NCBI RefSeq assembly: GCF_030867145.1
Contig: NC_134426.1
Coordinates: forward strand, 8,866,001-8,930,000
DNA: 64,000 nt
Direction: 5' to 3'
From: Opisthocomus hoazin
Lineage: Eukaryota; Chordata; Aves; Opisthocomiformes; Opisthocomidae
In this document: piece by piece, positions 56,601 through 64,000 of the stretch
Position numbering within the stretch: position 1 is the stretch's first letter
How the letters are laid out: every line of letters begins with the position of its first letter
Notes under the pieces: model-generated
Seen by the model: only the letters and a program-made list of their open reading frames with translations
What the model was told of the DNA's origin: nothing
Database searches by the model: none
Made by a program: the position numbers and the translations under genes

Positions 56601-56989
56601 CCATTTCTCTCCTTCTAGGCCTCGGCTGCAGAGAAACCTGCCAGAGTCAAGGAGACAAAGACCCCGGCTCTCTCATGGCCTTTCAGCCCTGCCAGTGCCA
56701 TTGGCCATCTCCACTACAGGCTGTTCTGCACTGTCCCATGCCTGTACCTGTTTCCCTGAAGGCTGCAGACATACAATGCGCTTCCCTAGCTTGTTCTCAC
56801 CTCACTGTGTCCCTACCTGTACTGGTGTCTCTCCATCCTTGCCAGAAGGTCCTTGAAACTTGAAAATCATGGGCTGATCCAAACTGCCTCTAAGTGACCT
56901 TTTGCACCACAGCACTGCCCTCAGAATGACATCTCTTTATCCTCAGGTCCTCCTGGGACCTCCAAAGCTGCACTTTCTAATGGCTGTCC
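53699..56989 (+). repeat. 3' flank of OR4, segmental duplicate shared with OR2
   Basis: 53700-53880 aligns with 19250-19440. 53930-54110 aligns with 19490-19650. 55430-55740 aligns in inverse sense with 20640-20960. 56080-56400 aligns with 21140-21480, and 56560-56860 with 21630-21930. Open frames here (54702-55004, 56512-56856) are not conserved in the partner. Confidence 0.65.
53837..53842 (+). terminator. Variant poly(A) signal of OR4 (GATAAA)
   Basis: TCTTTGATAAAAGGGC stands where OR2 and OR3 have AATAAA. GATAAA is a weak variant. It also lies ~1.1 kb beyond the stop because of the insertion at 52772-53698. Confidence 0.5.
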
Positions 56990-57189
56990 ATTCTCACACC
57001 GTTTCCCACTACCCATCAAAAAGTGCCATCATCTTGGGCAGAAATTTTCAATCTCTCTCAAACTCCTAGTATTTTTCCCTCAGCCTCCACTTTACCACAA
57101 TAGAAAGCCCAGTTCTGTCAGCCTCTACACACAAGCCCTAACCCTGTCTTGGCAGACTTTCTCTGGCCGTGTGACATGCTTCCTCCATG
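56990..57189 (-). mobile_element. Diverged CR1 LINE fragment, cut by a younger CR1
   Basis: CCCAGTTCTGTCAGCCTCTAC and CTAACCCTGTCTTGGCAGACTTTCTCTGGCCG parallel 22175-22245. The paralogue continues for another 230 bases, but here the match ends near 57189 where a plus-strand CR1 begins. Confidence 0.65.
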
Positions 57190-58695
57190 CTCAGAATCGG
57201 TGCATCCCTTCGAGAAAGAGTTCTAGCAAAGGAGGCAGGAGACCCGCATGGATGAGCAAGGAGCTTCTAGCAGAGCTCAGGTGCGAGAGAAAGGTTTATG
57301 GAATGTGGAAAGAGAGACAGGCCACTTGGGAGGAGTACAGGAATGTTGTCAGAGTATGCAGGGATGCAATGAGGAAGGCTAAGGTTCATCTGGAATTGAA
57401 TCTGACAAGGGATGTCAAAGACAATAAGAGGGGCTTCTTGAAGTACGTCAGCAGCAAACGGAAGACTAGGGGCAATGTGGAGCCGTTGCTGAAAGAGGCG
57501 GGTGCCCTGGTGACGGAGGATGCGGAGAAGGCAGGGTGACTGAATGCCTTCTTTGCTTCAGTCTTCAGTGCCAAGGCAGGCCCTCAAGAATCCCAGGCCC
57601 TGGAGGTAAGAGAAGAAGCCTATAGAGAGGATGACTTTCCCTTGGTCAAGGAGGACTGCGTGAGGAATTGCTTAAGTGATCTGGACACTCAAAAATCCAT
57701 GGGCCCCAATGGAATGCACCCACAAGTGCTGAGGGAGCTGGCGGATGTCATTGCTGAGTCACTCCCCACCATCTTTGAGAGGTGCTGGAGGAGAGGAGAG
57801 ATGCCCGAGGACTGGAGAAAGGCCAATGTCACTCCAATCTTCCAAAAGGCAAGAAGGAGGACCCAGGGAACTACAGGCTGGTCAGCCTCACCTCCATCCT
57901 GGAAAGATGATGGAGCAGCTCATTCTAGAGGTCATCTTCAAGCAAGTGGAGGAAAAGAAGGTTATCAGGAGTAGTCAGCATGGATTCACCAAGGGGAAAT
58001 CATGCCTGACCAATCTGATAGCTTTCTACGCTGGCATGACTGGCTGGGTAGATGAGGGGGGGAGCCGTAGATGTTGCCTACCTCGACTTCAGCAAGGTTT
58101 TCGACACCGTCTCCCATAACACCCTCCTAGGGAAGCTCAGGAATTGTGGGCTGGATGAGTGGTTGGTGAGGTGGATTGAGAACTGGTTGAATGGCAGAAC
58201 TCAGGGTTTTCGTCAGCGGCACTGAGTCTTGTTGGAGGCTGGCAACTAGTGGTGGTTCCCAGGGGTCAGTACTCAGGGCAGGTTTGTTCAGCTTATTCAT
58301 CAATGACCTCTATGGATGAACAAAGCGTACCCTCAGCAAGTTTGCTGATGACATAAAACTTGGAGGAGCGGTGGGTACACCAGCAGGCTGTGCTGCCATT
58401 CAGTGAGACCTGGACAGGCTGGAGAGTTGGGCGTAGAGAAACCTGATGAACTTCAACAAGGGTAGGTGCAGGGTCCTGCACCTGGGCCGGAACAACCCAA
58501 TACACCAGTACAGGCTCAGGGCTGACCTGCTGGAGAGCAGCTCTGTGGAGAGGGACCTGGATGTCCTGGTGGATGACAAGTTGACCATGAGCCAGCAGTG
58601 TGCCCGGGTTGCCAGGAAGGCTGATGGTGTCCTTGGGTGCCTTAAGAAGAGTTGTGGCCAGCAGGTCAAGGGAGGTTCTCCTCCCCCTCTACTCT
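57190..58695 (+). mobile_element. CR1 LINE, truncated at both ends
   Basis: Covers ORF2 from the linker after the endonuclease to just before YSALVRPHL. The 3' end with the octamer repeats is missing, which is unusual because CR1 copies normally keep the 3' end. The break lies near 58695, about 140 bases before a proviral LTR. Confidence 0.85.
57200..58695 (+). pseudogene. CR1 ORF2 linker and reverse transcriptase, frameshifted
   Basis: The first frame (to 57539) encodes RRPAWMSKELLAELR, KVHLELNLTRDVKDNKRGF and LVTEDAEKAG, ending at a TGA. The next encodes LNAFFASVFSAKAG, then (57642-57850) KSMGPNGMHPQVLRELADV and PEDWRKANVTPIFQK. A frame change follows near 57850. Later pieces carry QHGFTKGKSCLTNLIAFY, FADDIKLGG with catalytic FADD at 58341-58352, and MNFNKGRCRVLHLGRNNP. 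At least three disabling changes, so non-functional. It is a useful full-length reference for the older fragments. Confidence 0.85.
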
Positions 58696-58832
58696 GCCCA
58701 AGTGATGTCCCAGCTTTGTGAGTGATGGCCCTTCGTGGAGTCTCAAACATCCTCAGAAACTTGGGGTTTGCTTCTGCTTTTCACTTCATTGGAGGTTTGT
58801 TTCATCTTTCAGTGTCTGCAGTTCAGGAACTC

Positions 58833-59214
58833 TGTCGCGGAAGATGAACCGGACTCGACACGAAGATCAATATGATCAGGTACAAGCCGTTTATTAGTCC
58901 CAGATAGCTCACATTTATATTCCCCATTAAATACGCGGCGATCTCCCATTGGCAATAATCAAATTAAGTCACATAGCAACCTGATTATGATTGGTGTACG
59001 TTACTTATTCATGCGCTATGCTCGTGGCCTTCTTGCAGGTGGCAGGTTCCTGTTCAGAATCCAGGAGTTGTTTTTCTCTGCATTTTATTTCCTTATTTAT
59101 ACCACCGTTTGTCCTCTAGATGCCCTTGCGGCCTTATGCTAAGGTTTCATGGCCTTATAGAGAAATGCTGGATTGCTCACATGTCGCCAGTTCTTTAACG
59201 CTTCATCCTCCACA
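58833..59214 (-). repeat. 3' LTR of the provirus at the right end
   Basis: 382 bp with TGTCGCGG at its left and CCTCCACA at its right edge, i.e. TGTGGAGG...CGCGACA on the coding strand. A TATA motif (ATATAAAT, 58913-58920) is followed only ~25 bases later by AATAAA (58890-58895), implying a very short R region, as in betaretroviruses. A polypurine tract abuts the U3 end. The partner LTR is outside the window, so no target-site duplication can be checked. Confidence 0.8.
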
Positions 59215-60619
59215 AATCCCCCTTCTTTGTTTTGAGCAATCCAGGCCTGGTTGAAGACCTTAAGCATCAATTTCTTTATGCAGCTTAAAGCACAACCTAC
59301 AATTCCTAAACACACAATAATTGTTACCAAAATAACAATACCTTGTTTAACTAATTCCTTTATCCACCCTGACAGACCCCAAGAAGACAGCCTACTGTCA
59401 AACAGTGATGTATTGTACGTAATATGCTCTGTTCTTTCCGGCAAGACATCTAGCTATTGGTGAATACTTTGAGAATGATCAGACAGATTCATGCAACACA
59501 TCCCCTCAAACTCTTGGCACCCATGACATTGCGCAAGAAATAAGAAATCAATAGCCGCTCAATTTTGTAAGACTGCATGGCGAACGCTATCTACATCCAT
59601 TAATAACTGCGTTAATATCTCTGAAGTGGTATTAGACTGCTTCAAGCTCCAACAAGCTAATTTTTTAAGAATATTCCAATTCCTGGCGGCAGCACCTCCA
59701 GGGAGGAAAAAGGATAACGCTACTGTTCCAGCTACAGATCCTAGCTGTACATTATTATCACACCCTGGATTAAAATGTCTAAGACTTCGCTTACTACGAG
59801 TTTTATTGAGACTCAAGAAACCTCTGATACGTGGGGTGAACAATGTTAGCTTTCCTATGTAGCACGGACCTCCTACCGTTCACCCGTGGTGATTCACCCG
59901 TGAATCCCTCCCCACGCACGATCTCCACAGATGAGGAAATATCCTGATGGCAACAGGAATCCCCCTGAGGTGTTAACCAAAAACCTTCCCATGTTGTTTA
60001 GCGAAAAATACCAATGCCTTGAATTCCCACTTACATTTTGATAACCTGTAGTATACTGCCTTTCACCTTGGCTATGCAACCAAAGATGCCACGGATTTCC
60101 GAACTCAATCACTCCTGTGCCATTCCACGGCAACCACTGCGACTGCTGATGCAAATCGCTGCAATTTGGCTGGTTAGACACATTTGCCCATTGAGCGGGT
60201 GCCATGGAACCTAGCAGCTCTAGCTCTTGCAGAGGAAGTGAACTAGAGTGATTTAAATGTGTCACAATCCACTGCTGTAAAAAGGCACTCTGCATCACTG
60301 GCACATCACTACTTCACGCACACTCACCTTTCTCTGACCCACTTTGCCTGGATTTGTTATACAACTCGTTCAAATCATTTATACTCTCATTCACAAAGTC
60401 CCCATTCATGATAGGATAGCCAATCAGGCATGTGCGAAAAGGATCTCCTGGAGTAGCTAAAGAAAGACAAAAATCCATCTGACCTGTTTGATTGGCCCAG
60501 GTTACCCACATATTCTGTCTCACATCAATGCGATGAATGGCTCCTGCATTCTCAACAAATAGGCAAAGGCATATCATTATCCCTAGCGCCATGGCTGCTG
60601 GCATCCTCGTCTCTTTCAC
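59139..60619 (-). pseudogene. env: Proviral env, CX6CC type, with several disabling changes
   Basis: Surface and transmembrane glycoprotein gene of the minus-strand provirus. The ATG is probably at 60604, opening a hydrophobic signal peptide (ALGIMICLCLF). The surface part carries several N-x-S/T sites. A TGA at 60314-60316 and a frameshift near 59890 break it. Past that come a basic RSKR cleavage site, a small glycine-rich hydrophobic stretch, then a C-x6-CC motif near 59500-59530, followed by a membrane span (GIVILVTIIVCLGIVG) and cytoplasmic tail ending in TAG at 59139. Further stops lie at 59559 and near 59458. CX6CC is the hallmark of gamma- and alpharetroviral-type Env, unlike the pol of this element. 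The last ~25 codons lie inside the LTR. Confidence 0.82.
59215..59228 (-). promoter_or_regulatory. Polypurine tract of the provirus
   Basis: On the coding strand AAAGAAGGGGGATT lies directly before the LTR start TGTGGAGG. It is the expected primer site for plus-strand DNA synthesis and fixes the LTR boundary. Confidence 0.75.
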
Positions 60620-60762
60620 TGATCACACCAGTGTTGTACACGTGCTACTCTACACCACCACTGTTTCCCACAGACATAACAAATTACATAAAATCCATGC
60701 ATTACACGCCTCGCAATAGTTACACTTAATTGTTCCAGTATGTGCTTCCACACCAGCGTCCA

Positions 60763-63453
60763 TTAATCTTCCTTTTCTGAATCCTGGACATCTGCACCGC
60801 TGTTATCTCTATCGGGACCTTTCCACGGACGGACCCACCGAGCAGGAACCCACCTTACTCCGTTTTCTGTAAGCAAGCACATACAACCTCTACCAGTTAA
60901 TTTCACTTCGGCTGGTCCTTCCCATTGTCCTGTTTGCAAATTCTTAAACTGGACCAACACCTTTTCCTGCTTATGTTCCCCTTCCATCAACGCTCTGTGA
61001 TGTATTAATGCTGGAGGTTCCTTTCTGTCCCCTGTCAAACGTAAAAAATTCAAGACGTACAATACTTTGTTCAGTCGTTCCTGTGGCACACTCCCAGTTT
61101 CCCCCCTTTTTTGTTTATGCAATAATAGTTTCAATGTGTGGTGTGCTCTTTCTATCATGGCTTGTCCTGTGGGACATATGTGGGATACCTGTGGTATGGT
61201 GGATGCCCCAGAGTACACAAAACTGAGCAAATTTTGTTGAGGTGTATGCTGGACCATTGTCTGCTTTTATCTCTGTGGGAATCCCTAGCACCGCAAAACT
61301 AGCATACAGATGCTTTGTTACATGCTGTGTGGTCTCTCCTGACTGTGCAGTTGCCCAAATGGCAATGGAAAATGTGTCAATCACTACAAGTACGTACTTT
61401 TGACGCCCAAACTCTGGTACATGAGTGACATCCATTTGCCATAGCTGTAAGGATCGTAGTCCTTTGGGGTTGACACCCACTCCGAGACCTGGACTTATAT
61501 TTTGGCAGTCTGGACAAGACTTCACAATTCCTTGAGCATCATGCAAGGGAAAGTGAAACTGTCTCATTAATACCTTCGCGGACTGATGGAAAAATTCATG
61601 GGTGTTGCGCACCTGAGCAAAGCTATCTGTGGGTGGACCCGTCCATGTCGGCATAACAAGCTGATCTGCACAGCGGTTTCCTTCTTCAAGGCCCCCTGTC
61701 ATCAAATGGCTACAAATATGGGTTATAAAATACGGCACTGTTCTATTATTTAGCATAAATAACAACTGCTGTAACATTCTATACGAATGTCTATTGGATA
61801 CTTCTTTGAGCATAGCACGCTCTAAACGCGTCACTACTCCTACTACATACAAAGAATCAGAAACAATGTTGACTGGTTCATATTCCACTGTGCAAGAGCC
61901 CAAACAACCGCTTTGAGCTCTAACGTTTGTAACGAATCCTGCAAGTCTCCTTCGATTACCTGATGGTGCCGTATACCTGGAGGTCTCTCCCAGGTACACG
62001 CCGCCTTCTTGGAGCTTTTCCCTGCATCAGTAAATACTGTTATCCCTTCCAATGGTGTATTGGACTGTATTGGCCATTCCTCGAAAATCATCCCTGACAA
62101 CAATGGCATTAATTTGTGAGAAGGGTAATTATCGTCAACTGTCCCTGGGAAATTACTAATAACAATCTGAAATTCTATAGACGTCCTTATCAGCCACTCC
62201 ATATATTCCTGCATCAGAGGTACCAGGATGGTTTGTGGTTCACATCCTGCAATTTCTACACATCGGTTTCTCCCTCGGATTATCAACTGACTGAGCAGTT
62301 CCATCCATGTGGTCACCATCTTTTTTGGCCGGATAGAAAGAAAAATCCATTCAAGAATCCTTAACAGATTTTCTCCAGGCACCCACTGCATTAATATAGC
62401 AAACGGATGTTGATGCGTATGAGCAGAGTTGATTAACATCAACGTTAAAGGCTGTTCTGACCTTATTCTGGATGCATGAGAACTAATGATTTTGTTCTGA
62501 ATAACCTCTAAGGCTTGCTTTTGTCGGGGTCTCATGGTTCTTCTATCGTCGGCTCTCGATGTAGTGCCGAGAAGCTCAACCAAGGGTGCTAAATCATCGC
62601 TGGTTATGCCACATAATGCTCTGACCCATTGAATGTCACCCACCAATTTCTGCACATCATTCAATGTCTTAATTTTGGGATTTAACTGTATTTTTGGGGC
62701 TTTAATTGTACCTTGTAAAATTATCCACCCCAGATAATTCCAGGGCTCCTGTTTCTGTGTTTTTTCTGGAGCTATTTTTAATCCTCTGAACTCTACCTCT
62801 CTAACAATTTCTTGAAGCACGAATTCCCTGTTCATATCTTTTCCTGCAATTAAGATGTCATCCATATAATGATATATTAACAACTCCGGCACCTTTTTAC
62901 GAATTGGTTGCAAAGCCCATGCTACAAAAATTTGGCACGTGGTTGGTGAATTTTTCATACCCTGAGGTAGGACTACCCAATGAAATCTACGGGCAGGTTC
63001 TGCCTTGTTTATTGATGGTACAGAGAAAGCAAACCCTTCAGCATCTTCGGGATGCAAAGGAATAGTAAAAAAACAATCCTTCAAATCTATAACTAGGACT
63101 GTCCATTTCTCTGGGATCAAGACCAGTGATGGCAGACCTGGCTGTAGCGCCCCCATGTCTTCCATGACATTGTTAACTGCTCTCGAATCATGTAGTAGAT
63201 GCCATTCCCCACTCTTTTTTGAAATAGTAAATATTAGTGTGTTCCAAGGGCTAGTAGATGGCTGAATATGTCCAGCTTGTAACTGTTCTTCTACCAGCTC
63301 ATTGACTTTTTGCAGCTGTTCGGCAGTAAGTGGCCATTGATCAACCCAAACTGGGTTATTCGTTTTCCATTTTATCTTCAAAACCGGCTGCTGTTCAATG
63401 GCCGCCCCGAAAAGGCTGGGTAACGATAGTAGTATGCAATTGACCGAGTACAT
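60763..63453 (-). pseudogene. pol: Proviral pol: reverse transcriptase, RNase H, integrase (betaretrovirus-like)
   Basis: Three frames in order. 61843-63453: RT with VLVIDLKDCFFTIPLH (first catalytic Asp), LPQGMKNSPT, YMDD at 62857-62868 and the start of RNase H (VFTDAGKSS, TLELKAVVWALAQW). A one-base shift near 61885 moves to 61115-61999, with the rest of RNase H (NIVSDSLYVV) and integrase: H-x3-H (THEFFH) and C-x2-C (CPDCQN) zinc motif, then MDVTHV and ADNGPAY with two catalytic Asp. A second shift near 61200 leads to 60763-61257, with the catalytic Glu in GQAMIERAHHTLK and the C-terminal DNA-binding part (VRWVPARWVRPWKG). Two frameshifts inactivate it; few stops otherwise, so fairly young. 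YMDD with the preceding dUTPase and protease points to class II (betaretrovirus-like). Confidence 0.88.
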
Positions 63454-63736
63454 CTCTTCCTATTAACATGATTGGAATTTGCATAATATAAGGTCGTGTT
63501 GACACTACCGCACCGTCTGAAAAATGAAAAGCCACGAGATCCCGACTAATGCGTGTGGATTGTGCCCCTCCGACACCGTACACTCCCGTGAATGATTCAG
63601 CCGTTGGCCAATGTGAAGGCCAATGCCGAGCAGATATGATAGTTACATCTGCTCCAGTATCAATCATCATTTTTAATTTTATCATCTCCTGGTCTTTTGA
63701 TTTCACCAGAACTTCAATTTCTGGCTTGTTTTTCAT
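63395..63736 (-). CDS. pro: Proviral aspartic protease
   Basis: Open frame of ~113 codons with MMIDTGADVTII (DTG active site) and LIGRDVLGQL near the C terminus, the conserved GRDxL helix of retroviral proteases. It overlaps the pol frame by ~59 bases, as expected if protease and RT are joined by ribosomal frameshifting. No disabling change inside the part seen. It is part of an otherwise defective element. Confidence 0.8.
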   Translation of the reverse strand: MKNKPEIEVLVKSKDQEMIKLKMMIDTGADVTIISARHWPSHWPTAESFTGVYGVGGAQSTRISRDLVAFHFSDGAVVSTRPYIMQIPIMLIGRDVLGQLHTTIVTQPFRGGH

Positions 63737-63769
63737 GATGTCTAATGCTAGGTATACATACGGTTGTCC

Positions 63770-64000
63770 TCAGGACCCAAAGCCCTCATCTCCACGGTGG
63801 TGTGGTGTGGCATGTGGTACACAAGCTCGAAACGGTACCAGCTGGGCAATCCTGCTGCCGGCGGGAATGGACAACGGAGGAGCCAAGGTATACACCATTA
63901 CCTTTACCACTCCAGTGAAATCAGTGTCAATGACCCCTGGTAAAACAAAAATGCCTTGTTTAGATGTTGACAATCGTCCTAATAATAGGGCACTCAGCCC
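63770..64000 (-). CDS. Proviral dUTPase domain, C-terminal part (runs off the right edge)
   Basis: Translation reads LPGVIDTDFTGVVKVMVY, trimeric dUTPase motif 3 with the catalytic Asp in GVID, then AGSRIAQLVPF, motif 4. The frame stays open to the window edge (GLSALLLGRLS upstream). In betaretroviruses the dUTPase lies between nucleocapsid and protease, as it does here. The frame closes near 63770, where a frame change leads into the protease. gag and the 5' LTR lie outside the window. Confidence 0.8.
   Translation of the reverse strand, partial: GLSALLLGRLSTSKQGIFVLPGVIDTDFTGVVKVMVYTLAPPLSIPAGSRIAQLVPFRACVPHATPHHRGDEGFGS

Noticed and set aside
1-64000. tRNA or small RNA genes
   Set aside because: No A-box/B-box pairs or cloverleaf-like segments were noticed by eye; a covariance-model scan would be needed to be certain.

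Overview
This window looks like nuclear DNA from a bird. It holds four 311-codon reading frames for family-14-type (class II) olfactory receptors, the group that expanded strongly in birds. They sit among CR1 LINEs, the dominant avian retroposon, which carry the CR1 octamer 3' tail and a FADD reverse transcriptase motif. Several endogenous retrovirus (ERV) remnants and many LTR fragments of recurring avian-type families are also present. I saw no bacterial features and no rRNA, tRNA or CRISPR array. Species cannot be named from the sequence.

Layout. 0-6 kb: an LTR end, then receptor OR1 on the minus strand (2283-3218) with its 3' flank to the left and 5' flank to the right. 6-15 kb: a transposon-rich stretch with two related LTRs, pieces of an old CR1, a younger minus-strand CR1 (9487-10563), a solo LTR with a 5-bp target-site duplication (11980-12395) and an antisense ERV protease/RT fragment. 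15-22.5 kb: OR2 (18231-19166, +) with its flanks. 22.5-30 kb: LTR pieces, a ~64-bp minisatellite, an inverted orphan copy of receptor flank, and a decayed minus-strand ERV (gag, protease, RT, RNase H; 26.2-29.5 kb). 30-38.5 kb: OR3 (36242-37177, +), whose 5' flank is split by a 1.45-kb CR1. 38.5-48.5 kb: LTRs, worn CR1s and a second orphan flank copy. 48.5-57 kb: OR4 (51789-52724, +) with flanks. 57-58.7 kb: a plus-strand CR1 nested in an older one. 58.8-64 kb: the 3' part of a minus-strand provirus (LTR, env, integrase/RNase H/RT, protease, dUTPase), running off the right edge.

The four receptors belong to one duplication series. Each carries recognisable copies of the same 5' flank (3-5 kb, ending at a 3' splice acceptor just before the start codon), and the 3' flank carries a poly(A) signal. 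OR1 lies inverted relative to the other three. OR1-OR3 look intact. OR4 has a full-length frame, but the conserved start ATG is CTG, the N-terminal glycosylation sequon is lost, part of the upstream flank is deleted, and an insertion separates its stop codon from the poly(A) signal. It is probably a very young pseudogene. Mobile-element insertions present in one duplicate and absent from its partner give a relative clock for the cluster.

I did not find a convincing new molecular system. The items most worth checking are the start-lost OR4, the mosaic provirus (betaretrovirus-like pol joined to a CX6CC-type env), the paired filled/empty CR1 sites and the minisatellite. All family assignments are by eye from motifs; no database was searched.
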